Positions 46,178 through 57,810 are shown, numbered from the stretch's first letter. The stretch is DNA of 64,000 nucleotides from Palaemon carinicauda (GCF_036898095.1 NC_090751.1:85912942-85976941); one strand, 5' to 3'. The notes: generated by a model not told the origin, from the letters alone. Translations and numbers: made by a program.

Positions 46178-48415
46178 GTGATATGCGCAAAGTGTTACAG
46201 TGTTGCGTCCGAGGGTTCGTCTGTTCGTGCCTGTCGTTCACCTAGTCCGGGACCTCTTGCATGCTCCCAAGCCCAGGGGAGAAGTAATGTCGAACGACTT
46301 ATGGGTTCGAGAGGCCTTGATCAACGAACAGACGTTTCCCTCTATGGTATCGGGTGTATCTTACCAAGATCTCCCCTACCATAAGACGAGAGAGACGTTG
46401 TTTCTCCTCGTCATCCGAAGGCTTTTCGCATAAGAAACCTGTCACAAGGTTTCGAAGCCCTTAAGCGAAAGTCAGTCCTTTCAGGACAGGTCCAGCGTCC
46501 TGGTTGCAGCCATTAGGACAGCTCTGACCCTGTGCAGTCATCGGATAACTGCTCGCCGCCTAACAAAAGCGTAACACAGACTCCGAGAGTCTTTTTTGTT
46601 GGCAAAGTGTTGCGGTCACAGACGTTACCCTCGTCTCTTACCACAACCATTTCCGTTGATCCTTAATGGGTTGTATGGCAAGACATGCAGAATATGCTTG
46701 CCTCCCTTATGGAAGACTATTCTGCCGATTAGTCCGTTGAGTCTAGCCGTTTATCTCATCGATATCCTGGCTTTCAGCCAACCTAACGTTCCTTTGTGCT
46801 TACTGTTGACGTTGGCGTAGCTAAGTCACGTCAGTCAGGTTGTTTAGAACCACACTCGATGCGGTCTCGTGTGGTTTTTCAGCCACATTTGGACGTTAGG
46901 CCACTTGCTGATGCTCCTGTTGACGTTCAAGACGTTCACTAACAATCGGAGTTGACTTGTTTTGACGCTGTGCGTCAACCTCCGCATTCTAGAGTTGTTT
47001 TGACTGCTCAGTCTAGGCAGTCAAAGCAGTCTCGAGTGGACGCTGTGCGTCCTCACGCACCTGTTGTGGTTGACAGTTCAGTTGTTGACAGTTCACAGAC
47101 TGTCAAGCAGTTACATGACGTTGCGTTCTGATCCGCTACTAATGCACCAGTGAGTGTGGACTCTGCTTGTAAAGCATTGCCACCACGGTAGGTCTCTCCC
47201 TTGCTTGAGACTCAGCTTTTATCGGACAAGGTTCCTGTAGATGAGGAAGTTGCTGTTCCCCCTCCTACTGATATTCCCTTGAGGACTCTGTCAGATGGAG
47301 AGGAGCCTAAAGCTGCTTAGCCCCCTATGGACTTTAATTAAATCATGATGATTTTTTTAAGGATCTTTGTCCGGATCTTTTTGTAACTGCTGCTCCTCGT
47401 TCGCCTAAACGTCAGAGCTTACACTAGGCCTAGCTACTTCGAAGCCGTTGTTTTTAAGCTAGTGCTCTCTCGCTCTCCTAGAGAGCTTTACGTTGGCTAG
47501 GCGACTGGTTTTTCACCAGGAGGAGTTTGGGGGATACAGCCTTTGCTTTCCCTTCTTTTAAACTGGCTTATAGAGTGAGAGTGATATGACACGAGAGAAG
47601 TTCTCGGCTTGGGAGTTCATGCCTCTGCCCAGATAGACTTCTCAATTCTCGTAGACTCTCCCTGGCGCCTGGCCAGGAGACGCTCCAAGTTTTTTACAGG
47701 TCAACTTCACAGCTGTTTTCGAGCCTTTGAAGTTTTGCTGTACAATTATGTCATGCATAAACAAGGCTTTCAGGGATGGAAAGCGGTACCGCCTCAGTCG
47801 CTAACACCGTCTGTTGCCGCACTTGCTCCCGTAGACCCTTAATGGGCTTTGCTGCAAGACATGCAGTCCAAGCTTGCGTCCTTGATAGAGGACTTTAATG
47901 CGGAGAAGGTTGCTACCGAACCTTCTGGCCAACAACCTTCCAACCGGTCGGTTGTGCGCCCTGTTGACGCTGAAGTAACCTACTCGCGTCTACCAGTTGA
48001 GGTGGTTCCTCCACCGATGCGACCCAGTGTGGGTTGCCAGCCGCACGTTGTCGTTAAGCGACGCTCGGAGGTGGTTGTTGACGTTCAGGACGTTCAACAA
48101 CCAGCAGAGGTGACTTGTTTTGACGCAGTGCGTCAACCTCAGCAACCCGATAGGGTGTTGACTGCACAACCCAGACGGTCTAGACAGTCTCGGGTTGACG
48201 CTGTGCCTCCTCGCGCACCCATGGTTGTTGACAGTTCACAGACTGTGCAGCAGTTCCATGATGTTGCGTCCGGCTCCGTCATGCATGCACCAGTGCGACC
48301 GGACTCAGCGAGCCAGACGTTGCCCACTCCGTTGCCGTTTCCTCATCAGTTTTCGGATGAGGAACCCTCTGATGAGGACGTTGCTGAACAACAAGACGAT
48401 CAGCCCCCAGAATAG
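46178..48415 (+). pseudogene. DIRS-C gag, broken
   Basis: The 5' frame (46178) reads SVASEGSSVRACRSPSPGPL and resembles DIRS-D at 60511. Stops follow. The 3' frame (47849-48415, 188 aa) reads LQDMQSKLASLIEDFNAEKV, a likely coiled coil, then a Val/Pro/Gln-rich region and an acidic end SDEEPSDEDVAEQQDDQPPE. The frame just before it ends in TAA at 47840, where DIRS-D has another codon. No zinc knuckle is seen. It stops exactly where RNase H-side sequence begins, at the RT deletion. Confidence 0.7.
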
Positions 48416-49649
48416 ATCAAGCCCTGCTATCCATCCAGAAGATGCTGAAGAAGGAACGCTGCTCAGTCAGGCTGTGGATGAGTCTGGTAGGGACGCTGTC
48501 ATCCGTGGAACAATTTGTGTCACTAGGAAGACTACACCTCCGTCCTCTTCATACCATCTAGCTTTTCACTGGAAAAAGGACAAGACGCTAGAAGCGGTCT
48601 CGATCCCGGTTTCCGAAAAGATAAAGTCTTGTCTGACTTGGTGGAAGGACAATATCAACCTAAGAGAGGGTCTTCCCCTGGCTGTTCAGACTCCCAACCA
48701 CGTTCTCTTCTAGGACGCATCGGACGTGGGCTGGGGCGCGACACTAGACGGTCGGGAATGCTCAGGACTGTGGAACTCGAGTCAGAGGAGCATGCATATC
48801 AACTGCAAGGAGCTGTTGGCAGTACATCTGGCCTTGAAAAGCTTCAAGTCTCTCCTTCGAGGCAAAGTGGTGGAAGTTAACTCGGACAACACCACGGCCT
48901 TGGTGTACATCTCCAAACAAGGAGGTACCCACTCACTGACGTTGTACGAGATCGCAAGGGACCTGCTCATCTGATCAAAAGGTCAAGACATCTCCCTAGT
49001 AACGAGGTTCATCCAAGGCGACTTGAATGTCATAGCAGATTGTCTCAGTCGGAAAGGGCAAGTAATTCCAACCGAATGGACCCTCCACAAGGATGTGTGC
49101 AAGAGACTTTGGGCCACTTGGGGTAAACCATCCATAGATCTCTTTGCAACCTCGCTGACCAAGGGGCTTCCAATCTATTGCTCTCCAGTCCTGGACCCAG
49201 CAGCAATACATATAGATGCTTTCCTCCTAGATTGGTCACATCTGGATCTCTACGCATTCCCACCGTTCAAGATTGTCAACAAGGTACTGCAGAAGTTCAC
49301 CTCTCACGAAGGGACAAGGTTGACGTTAGTTGCTTCCCTCTGGCCCGCGAGAGAATGGTTCACCGAGATACTTCGATGGTTAGTAGACGTTCCCAGTAGT
49401 CTTCCTCTAAGGGTAGACCTTCTACATCAGCCACACCTAAAGAAGGTACTCCAAAGCCTCCACGCTCTTCGTCTGACTGCCTTCAGACTATCGAAAGACT
49501 CTCGAGAGCTAGAGGCTTTTCGAAGGAAGCAGCCAGTGCGATTGCTAGAGCAAGGAGAGCGTCTTCCATTAGAGTCTACCAATCGAAGTGGGAAGTCTTC
49601 CGAGACTGGTGCAAGTCAGTTTCTGTATCCTCGACCAGTACCTCTGTAG
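48416..49649 (+). pseudogene. DIRS-C RNase H with RT core deleted, two in-frame stops
   Basis: The frame resumes near 48420 with connection-type text (QALLSIQKMLKKERCSVRLW, HWKKDKTLEAVSIPVSEKIK) without the ID.TDAY, FGL and YxDD motifs. RNase H follows: DASDVGWGATLDGRECSGLW, INCKELLAVHLALKSF, VEVNSDNTTALVYISKQGGT, IQGDLNVIADCLSRKGQVIP, and then IDLFATSLTKGLPIYCSPVL. Stops at 48711-48713 (TAG before DASD; Ser in DIRS-D) and 48972-48974 (TGA; Trp in DIRS-D) break it. Confidence 0.85.
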
Positions 49650-50548
49650 CTCAAATAGCTGTTTTTCTCTTATACCTGAGAAAAGGACGATCCCTTTCAG
49701 CTCCCACTATCAAGGGCTACAGAAGCATGTTGGCATCGGTCTTCCGGCATAGAGGCTTAGATCTTTCCAAACATAAAGATCTGCAAGACCTCCTTAAGTC
49801 TTTTGAGACCACCAAGGAGCGTCGTTTGGCTACCCCTGGATGGAATTTAGACGTGGTACTAAGATTCTTCATGTCAGACAGGTTGGAGCCGTTACAATCA
49901 GCCTCCCTGAAAGATCTCACTCTTAAGACTCTTTTCCTGGTATGCTTAGCCTCGGCTAAAAGAGTCAGTGAGATTCATGCCTTCAGCAAGAACATCGGAT
50001 TTTCGTCAGAAAAAGCCACTTGTTCGCTGCAACTTGGTTTTCTAGCCAAAAATGAGCTGCCTTCTCGGCCTTGGCCTAAATCTTTCGATATCCCCAGCTT
50101 ATCGGAGATCGTAGGCAATGAACTAGAAAGAGTCTTATGCCCTGTTAGAGCTCTTAAGTTCTATTTAAAGCGTACTAAACCTTTACGAGGCCAATCTGAA
50201 GCTTTATGGTGTTCAGTTAAGAAACCATCCTTGCCTATGTCAAAGAATGCTTGGTCAGACTTTATCAGATTGTTAATACGAGAAGCTCATTCACAGCTGA
50301 GTGAGGAAGACCGAACTTTGCTTAAGGTGAAGACGCACGAAGTTAGAGCTGTAACAACTTCCGTGGCCTTTAAGCAAAATATATCTCTGCAAAGTATAAT
50401 GGACGCAACCTATTGGAGAAGCAAGTCAGTGTTCGCGTCATTTTACTTGAAAGATGTCCAGTCTCTTTACAAGAACTGCTACACACTGGGACCATTCGTA
50501 GCAGCGAGTGCAGAAGTGGGTGAGGGCTCAACCACTACAATTCCCTAA
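49398..50548 (+). CDS. DIRS-C tyrosine recombinase, open frame
   Basis: About 383 codons are open from just after a TAG at 49395 to the stop at 50548. The first ATG is at 49727, so expression may need frameshifting from the overlapping RNase H frame or an upstream non-ATG start. An N-terminal Ser/Arg-rich part is followed by the core-binding region (SSIRVYQSKWEVFRDWCKSV, FLLYLRKGRSLSAPTIKGYR) and the catalytic domain: LVCLASAKRVSEIHAF (Arg), KVKTHEVRAVTTSVAF (His, Arg) and KSVFASFYLKDVQSLY (Tyr). All four signature residues are present. It would integrate the element's circular DNA. It is the only undamaged DIRS enzyme in the window, in an element that can no longer make cDNA by itself. Confidence 0.88.
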
Positions 50549-50944
50549 TTCCTTATCCTTTTAATCTGTCTCTTGAAGTGTTGTTTTTTTTTATGGGTTG
50601 TCCGGAAGGCTAAGAAGCCTTTCGCATCCTGGTTGATTTGGCGGGTGGTCAAAGTCATTTCTTGAGAGCGCCTAGATTAGGGGTTTGATGAGGTCCTGTT
50701 GTATGGGTTGCAACCCTTGATACTTCAGCTCCTAGGGGTCGATCAGCATCCTAAGAGGATCGCGAGGCTCCGTAAGGAAGACGTACTTAAAAGGCAGAGT
50801 AATTGTTCAAGTCGACTTCCTTACCAGGTACCTATTTATTTTGTTTTTGTTATTTTGATAACTTCTAAAATGAAATAAAAATCTCTTAGCTCATAAAATG
50901 TAAACATATATTACTGGTCTCTACCCACCATCCTGGGTGTGAAT

Positions 50945-51038
50945 CAGCTATATATTCACCGGCTAAGTTAAATATTTAAAAATGATATTTTGATTATAAA
51001 ATAAATTTTTGAATATACTTACCCGGTGAATATAAATT
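50945..51038 (+). repeat. DIRS-C internal complementary region (end-joining splint)
   Basis: 50945-50982 (CAGCTATATATTCACCGGCT…TTAAAAA) is the exact inverse of the left end, and 50983-51038 (TGATATTTTGATTATAAAAT…ACCCGGTGAATATA) is the inverse of the right end (51241-51275 and inward). It can therefore base-pair with both termini at once. Confidence 0.92.
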
Positions 51039-51079
51039 AAATGACCCTCCCTTCCTCCCCAATAGAGACGCAGTGGGAC

Positions 51080-51275
51080 GAGGAGAAAATTGAGTCTTTG
51101 TTTACATAAGAGCTGGGTATCTGGTCGACAGATGGCGCTGTTGGGCACACCCGCGACCTGTGTAGCGATCGCTGGCGAGTTTTTCCGTAGAGTTTGTCTG
51201 TCGAGCAACAGAGTTGCAGCTATATATTCACCGGGTAAGTATATTCAAAAATTTATTTTATAATCAAAATATCAT
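51080..51275 (+). repeat. DIRS-C right inverted terminal repeat
   Basis: Inverse of 44786-44956 with a distinct outermost segment (TATATTCAAAAATTTATTTT…ATATCAT), as in other DIRS elements whose right ITR carries an extension. Confidence 0.88.
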
Positions 51276-51855
51276 ATTTATATAGATATCCGCAGTCTAA
51301 CTATGTTCATTGTACGGTCCAGGTCGTCATCATCATGCTATTCATATTTGCAAGGCAAGGCAGGCAAGCAACACCTTCAAGGCCTGAATTAACTCCAAGA
51401 GTAAAGGAATCCAAAGGAGCCTAAAGGAGGAATTATGGCCTGCAATAAAAAAAGAAAAAACGCTTACGAAAACTCCTAACTAACTAAACCATCGCACTAT
51501 AATCAAAGATAAATAAATAACTTTCTATCATTCATGATCGCGCCTAACAAAAATAAATAAAAACAGTACTTACTCCGATACAAGAAAAATCACTTCAAGC
51601 CAGCTGTCAATGAACAAAAAAAACACAACCGACTCCTGCTACAGTCAAATAGCAAATCCTTTCGCCCAAGACATTCATCACCGCCCTAACCTAGCTAAAA
51701 ATGTAAACAAACAACCTCAAATATACCGACAGTCTTTCCCACTACAAACAATCATTCGCTAACTACCACTTGTTCGTCGGCGGCTTGGCGCGCACCACGG
51801 ACACACAAACACACACGCTCTCTCGCGCGCGATCTAGCAAAACTAAAGCAAATGA

Positions 51856-51859
<4 letters not shown>
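51276..51859. other. Right arm of the 8-kb insertion, unique part
   Basis: AT-rich, with no coding or RNA feature that I recognise. Confidence 0.45.
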
Positions 51860-51931
<72 letters not shown>

Positions 51932-52022
51932 CAAAACTAAAACAAATAAACTCTCTCTCTCTCTCTCTCTCGCGATTTGACAAACCTAAAGCAAATGAAA
52001 TATCTCTCGATTTAACAAAACT

Positions 52023-52104
<82 letters not shown>
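51860..52104. repeat. (CT)n microsatellite cluster
   Basis: CT tracts at about 51860-51927, 51952-51971 and 52026-52104 are separated by near-copies of AAACTAAA(G/A)CAAATGAAA, suggesting growth by duplication of a (CT)n-plus-spacer unit. Confidence 0.93.
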
Positions 52105-52106
<2 letters not shown>

Positions 52107-52156
52107 TTGGCAAAACAAAAAAAATAAATTAAAATAATATTAATCCTCCACATCAC

Positions 52157-53690
52157 AATATCATCGGGGAAGAGGTTTTTCCCCCAAATGTTGGAGGAGA
52201 TCAGTTTCCGGGGTTCGTGTTTGACGGTAGTGTCCGTAAACACGAATTCCCTACAGGCTCTCCGAGCCCTGATGAAGCTGTAGAAGTCTTTTGTCAGGGT
52301 GGCGAGATGGGTCTTAGTTAAGACCATATACTGTACATATCTGGGGTCCGAGTGTCACCGGCCTTTGTCTCCAATTGCACTTGGAGGGAAAGGGAGGCGG
52401 CCAGTCTCTCTCTCGTATCCAGCTCCCGATGCAGAAGGTATTCGGAGAGCTTAGGGAGGCTCTCATTAAACTGACGTCCTGCTACGTCAGCCTCGAACTT
52501 TCCTACCGAGAAAGTTAACTGGATGTCTTTCCCGTTCTTGTCGTCAGGAGGTAGGGCGAGGGAGAGGGGCCTACATTCCTCCAATGTAGGGCAAGGTTTC
52601 CCTTCCTCCACCGCCTTCAACACTGCCAGCAAGGACTTTTTGGCAAAGGGGAAGACCATGGTGGCAGGAGCAAGAAAGGATGGGTGTTTCTTGCTAAGGG
52701 CCGGCACCTAAGAGTTGGTGTAGCCCTTGCTCTTAAGGTTTACAGCCAAAAGAGATTGAGCCTTAGCGTGGTCAAAGACTATGACCTCCTTAGGCTCGGT
52801 TTCCTCCTTGGAAGCTGGCTCGGACTTGAGACGGATGTAACAGTACGGGTACGACTCAAAGCTAGGCCAAAACTCCACCTCTTCAAGGGGGACGGCGCCT
52901 AGCTTGTCATTGACGAAGATTCGTCCACTTGTGATTGGCATGTGCTCGGCATGCCTCCAGGGGTTGGTCACTGAGCAAGGGGGAAGATCCTTGACGTTGA
53001 TCTTCTTAACCGACTGCTTCGACAGACGGAGAATCTCCCTCTTGAGGTCCTCTTCAGAACCTCTCATCCAGGAGGACCACTAAGGCCTGGAGACTGTCCT
53101 GGTTCTCCAGTAACGACGGAGTAGGAGTAGGCGTAGACGAAGTAGAGAGGTTGGGTTCCGTTACGGCAACGGAAGTAACAGAGGGGGCGCGGACGACTTC
53201 GCCCTTGGAGTCCGGAGCCTGCACATGCTCCTCCTCTTCTCGACCCTCGGCCATCAGGGTCCTTTCGGTGGTGTCTGATACCTCCGACATCTGTTCCACT
53301 TCGTCAAGATGGAAGTCTTGTAGTGCGTCTGAAACGTCAGGTTCGACCGTCAGCTGGACGTAGGGGATCTGGGCCTTTGGGAAGAGCAAAGCTGTCATCT
53401 TTTCACTCGGGAGATAGGGCCCTGTGGCGTTCTTTTGGAAACCACGCACCCATTTGTGCAGTTTTTTTTGGGCAATGTCCCTGGCCTCCGCAGAGGGAGG
53501 GTCCTCAAACGCCTTGTGGAGTAGGTCCTTGCAGAATATGCAGACCTGCGGGTCCCAATACCAGAGAGTCCCCTTGGTGATGGAACAGCTGGCGTGGGTT
53601 CGGCACGCCAGGTGGCCATAGAAGTCCTGACGCGGAACCCTACAGAAGGCGCTCTCACACCGGACATACTCCTCCAGTAAAAGAAAGGGG
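52157..53690 (-). pseudogene. DIRS-B gag N-terminal and central parts
   Basis: In order: a Cys-rich N-terminal segment (EYVRCESAFCRVPRQDFYGH, LACRTHASC, QVCIFCKDLLHKAFED; about 53680-53500), GFQKNATGPYLPSEKMTALL, a Glu-rich linker, then after a frameshift near 53060 EEDLKREILRLSKQSVKKIN and NPWRHAEHMPITSGRIFVND. An in-frame TAG lies at 52708-52710, followed by LTFSVGKFEADVAGRQFNES and LPKLSEYLLHRELDTRERLA. After a second frameshift near 52325 it reads TKTHLATLTKDFYSFIRARR and VKHEPRKLISSNIWGKNLFP. Domain blocks match DIRS-A gag. The Cys pairs (C-x5-C, C-x6-C, C-x2-C) could bind zinc. Confidence 0.8.
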
Positions 53691-55740
53691 GAATGAGTCT
53701 GCGGAAGTCATATACAATGCCTTAATTAAAGTAAAGACTTAAAGTAATCTTAGATTAGCATTAAAGTTATTTAACTTAATATAAGATTCCTTTTCATGTG
53801 TAAGCTTAGGATAGTAAGCTGGAAAAGAAGCAGAAAATACACATACATGTGCATCCCGCCCAGCCAATTGCTGCGACCCCACACCAAGACTAATTCTAGG
53901 GGCTCTTAAAGAGTCTAAGAGATAGAAGAGATATCCACAATGGATTAAGCACAGCTTAGACTTCCTCTGGAGAATTAGTCATAGTAAGAGGGGAGAAACT
54001 GAATTCATTCAGTTTAGGATAAAAGGGGGGGGGGGGGGGAGAAATAATCCCTCCCTATTCAGATAGGTCCCGGCAAGGGACTGCGCATTGATGCACAGAA
54101 TATGCTGGAAATCTTTTTACTGCATAACTATACATCATAGTTTTTTGTCTAGGGTAAGTACTGTACCATAGATATACTAGCCATCATATATAGCTATACA
54201 ATAGTCGCTGCCGGCACCAGGCCGGCCGGGGAGAAGTGACAGTCCACTGAAGTAATATGATTAGGTGGCGCAGGCAGCGTGGCGGCATGCCGGAAACGCG
54301 CCGGGCGCCGGCGAATCTCCATCGAGGGTGGGAACCCCCTCCTTGTCATCAGTCTATGTGGCAGAGAGAATAGGAGCTTCTGGATGATGGCAGATTGCCG
54401 GCACGTCGGCGGCCTCTGGCAGTCGGCAAACGACCGGCGAAGGTATTCCAGCAATGGCGTCAATCAATGAGACAGAGTGGATACTAGGGTACCCTGACAG
54501 CTGTTGGCGGCAGGGTAGCGGCAGTGGACCGGCACTGATAGGTAGAGAGAAAGGGTAGGGGAAGAGGGAGGAAACGGTTGTTCGTTAACCCGACCTCGTC
54601 TTCCTCCGGAAGGAGTGTTCAAATGAAAGAGAGGGGGCAATCTTTCATCCTGCCGCAACAGAGCCGTCAGTCGGCAGGAATTGCGGGTGGCGGCCCAAGG
54701 GAGGACCGAAGAACACTCTAAGATAGGGAGGTCCCACGCCGACAGACATATTCACTTAGGCTATCCCATAGTTCGACTATATGTGGGAAGCGTATCAGCT
54801 CGGACTAACCCACGAAGGGACCCAGCCGAACCCACAACCCGCCGGCACACGGTGGAGTTGTAGGACGGCGGACAGGGGTTTGATGGCTAGGCCAACACAA
54901 AAGGAAAGAGGGGGGAGGGGCGAGGGTCCTGAGGGGGAGCGTGGGGAAGGCGTAGCCTTCACCATCGCTCCAGGGGGGGCGTTCTGTTCCAGAACCAGCC
55001 CTATCCCAGGTGTAGGAGACTTCATTCTCCAGCCTAGGGTAGGTTAGTTCAGAGAATGTACAGCACTAATGTACTGTCCTAAACTATAAAGAAACAGAAT
55101 CCCCTGGCCTACCTAACCTAGGCTAGGGAAGCGAGTCCTGAACTAGGGAAGGTAGGTGTAGGACAGGTCGCTAGGCCACATGGAGGAAAGAGTCGAAACC
55201 ATACCAAGTGTGGACTAGGGGGAAAGGCAGAGCCCTTCCACCTTCGCCCAGCAGCAAGGCCCCAAAAGGAGAGTTCATTCACCTAGAGGGGGAGCTGGGG
55301 TCGAACGACTGGTACTCTGAGGTTCTGTCCCAAACTCAAAGCTCATGTGCCATGGCTAGGAGTGGGGAAAGAAAATCCTAGCCTAACCCTACTTGAATGC
55401 GATTCGAGGTAAGGAGGGCTAGGATGTAGCCTAGGTCACCTCAGAGGGAGGAGATACCTTGGGTAAGGTAACTGTGGAGGATAGGAAGTATACAAGGCCC
55501 TACGTTAGGTTAGGGGCATGGGAGTCGACTACCAAGATCACCGAAACCCTTAGTATATTTCCTCGAAGGCGAAAACATATGTGCAATCACTGAATCTTAT
55601 ATGTATAAATGCCTAAAATCTCCATTTCATAATTTAAAACTAGGAACACTTATTATATCATGCATGAGAATAAACAAAAACCACCTAGGCAATCAAGTCT
55701 AGGGGCTAGGCTAGAACCCTAGCTTACGAATCGGCTACCT
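53691..55740 (-). other. DIRS-B leader region, no gene recognised
   Basis: Mixed GC-rich (54200-54700, many CCGGC) and low-complexity sequence. The frames here are short and unlike any family I know. It includes an 11-bp G run near 54028-54039. Confidence 0.5.
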
Positions 55741-57128
55741 ATGTTCGCTGAAAAAACGACGACCAGTCCCGTGGTGGTCTTCAGAACTAACTGCACTCCA
55801 CAGAGCCACAAGAAGATCTCTAACACGATTGCGTAGACGCAGAACTGATGAGAATTTAACTATGTACAAGAAATGTAGAGCACAGTTCTGTCGTGCCATG
55901 AAAGAAGCAAGGCGCCAGTCATGGATGTCTTTTGTTTCCTCCATTAACAGTAGAACACCACTATCTTCTGTGTGGAGGAAAGTAAAAAAGATAGCTGGCA
56001 AATTCACCCCCAACCCACCACCAGTGTTGAAGGTGAATGGCCAGTATGTAACTGAAGCAAATGAAGTTAGCAATGCCCTGGCTAATAATTTTTCAAATGT
56101 ATCCAGCAAGTGTGAAGGAGCCCCTGGTCACCAGTATAGGAGCACTGAAGAAAATAAAATTTTAAATTTTGCAACAAGAAGGGAAGAGTCGTATAATTCT
56201 CCTTTCACTGAGAGAATTTGATTCCGCACTTGCTCATTGCAACGATACAGCCCCTGGACCCGATGGAATTCCATATGCAATGATTAAACATGTACATTTT
56301 AATACAAAGCTATTTATTTTAAGCATTATTAATAGAATATGGCATGATCATAGTTACCCAAGTGTTTGGGAACTAGCCATTATTTTAGCCTTTTTAAAAC
56401 CTGGTAAAGACAAGTTTTTAGCAGCAAACTATCGTCCTATTGCATTGACATCTTGTTTATGTAAAATCATGGAGAAGATGGTCAATGCAAGGCTGATTTG
56501 GTACCTTGAAAAGAAAGGTATTTTATCACCGATTCAATGTGGATTCCGAAAAATGCACTCAACGACTGATGTGTTGATACGACTTGAGTCTTCTATTTGT
56601 GAAGCCTTTGCTTCCAAACAGCACCATGTTACAGTATTTTTTGACCTTGAAAAGGCATATGATACCACATGGAGATATGGTATTCTTAAAACCATTCATG
56701 AATTGGGATTGAGAGGAGAGCTGCCACTATTTATTCAGGCATTTCTTTCACGTAGAGTTTTTCAAGTGAGAATGGGGGAAACTCCATCAGAGAGTAAGTG
56801 CCAGGAAGAAGGAGTTCCTCAGGGTAGTGTGCTGAGTGTAACCCTTTTTGCACTAGCAATTAATGGGATATCCTCAGCCATTCCCCAGGATGTTCTCTCA
56901 ACATTATTTGTGGCTGATCTCTCAATATCATTTGCTGGCACTAGAATGGCAATGGTTGAGAGAAAAATCCAACTCTCTATTGATAAAATTATCCAGTGGG
57001 CTGACATGAATGGATTTAAGTTCTCGACAAGTAAAACTACCATTGTCCATTTTTGTCGTATCCGGGGAGTACATCCAGACCCAGATATATACATTAAGGA
57101 GACCGTCCCCCATGGGGTATTGACATAA
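55741..57128 (+). pseudogene. Jockey-like LINE reverse transcriptase, mutated active site
   Basis: The 5' frame (55829-56221) gives YKKCRAQFCRAMKEARRQSW and SSVWRKVKKIAGKFTPNPPP, the pre-RT linker. After a frameshift near 56215 the 319-residue frame reads NDTAPGPDGIPYAMIKHVHF, FLKPGKDKFLAANYRPIALT, ARLIWYLEKKGILSPIQCGF, VFFDLEKAYDTTWRYGILKT, EGVPQGSVLSVTLFALAING and STLFVADLSISFAGTRMAMV. These are RT blocks 1-5 of the Jockey superfamily. The F-x-D-D box is FVADL: the first Asp is Ala (56913-56915). Truncated at both ends (no endonuclease, no C-terminus). It lies in ITPA intron 2, same strand. Confidence 0.9.
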
Positions 57129-57433
57129 CATCTTTCAGAAATCGAAAATCGTTTTATTGCTTCTATGTATGCGTAAACATGTCGTACATACTCCCTAGAA
57201 GTTTCAGCGAATTATTTTTACAAATAACGAAGATATAGAGGTTTTTAAATGATGACGTCATCCTTACTGTGTCGTCTGCATGACTTAGTTTGACAAAATC
57301 GTCTTTGTGTGTAATTTTTCATATATATAGCAATTTTTCACTTATATTTCGATCTATCGTACGTCTGGCAGAAGTGGAAGGCATTGGTAGAGTGTAGATG
57401 AACGAAGTCTACTCCTACAATAACAGAAGCCAA
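57129..57433. repeat. Partial satellite unit with TGACGTCA palindrome
   Basis: Shares GATGACGTCATCCTTA and TCTGGCAGAA-TG-AAGGCATTGG with the tandem units that follow, and appears to be a diverged or truncated first unit. Confidence 0.6.
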
Positions 57434-57726
57434 AGTTGCCAAAGATGTATAGAAGTTATAATGTATGCGTATGTTTACTTGAAGTTCGTATGTACATTGT
57501 GTTTCCACAACGCCTTTGGGAACATTATAGCAAGGCCAATGTTACCTAAGGTTGTAGAAAGAACAAATAGTCAATCATTTTTCCAAACAATGAAAATAGC
57601 GGTCTTTAAATGATGACGTCATCCTTATGGCGTCGTCTGTATGACTGAATTTGACAGGTGCGCAGTTCTCTCTCTCTCTCTCTCTCTCTCTCGAATTATT
57701 TACCACTGCCATTTATACAAATACTT

Positions 57727-57810
<84 letters not shown>

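Larger units (their letters stand above)
44786..51275 (+). mobile_element. DIRS-like retrotransposon 'DIRS-C' (family 3), complete ends, RT core deleted
   Basis: 6490 bp. The left ITR (44786-44956) and right ITR (51080-51275) are inverted copies of about 150 bp with few differences. The ICR at 50945-51038 matches both ends exactly, which fixes the boundaries. Order: leader, gag (46178-48415), RNase H (48416-49649), tyrosine recombinase (49398-50548), ICR. The RT fingers and palm are missing. No target duplication is seen, as expected for DIRS. Confidence 0.9.
44141..52152. mobile_element. 8012-bp insertion in DIRS-B gag, 4-bp target duplication; hosts DIRS-C
   Basis: TCAC flanks the insertion on both sides (44137-44140 and 52153-52156). 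Joining the flanks restores the gag frame (…PDDIV-KDIVDRAAT…), matching DIRS-A (PEDLV-NSVLSEAAR). The outer ends are TGTGGCGG and, inverted, TGTGGAGG. The two sides do not match as LTRs. Without DIRS-C the host element is about 1.5 kb with no transposase frame, so I call it a non-autonomous element of unknown superfamily. Confidence 0.75.
52153..55740 (-). mobile_element. DIRS-B 5' section (family 2)
   Basis: The displaced 5' part of DIRS-B holds most of gag (53690-52157) and a 2-kb leader (53691-55740). No left ITR matching the DIRS-A ICR prediction was found before the LINE at 55741, so the left end is lost or diverged. Confidence 0.7.

Noticed and set aside
44141..52152. LTR retrotransposon (TG...CA ends, 4-bp duplication)
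   Set aside because: The two ends share only about 8 bp, inverted. There are no direct LTRs, primer-binding site or integrase.
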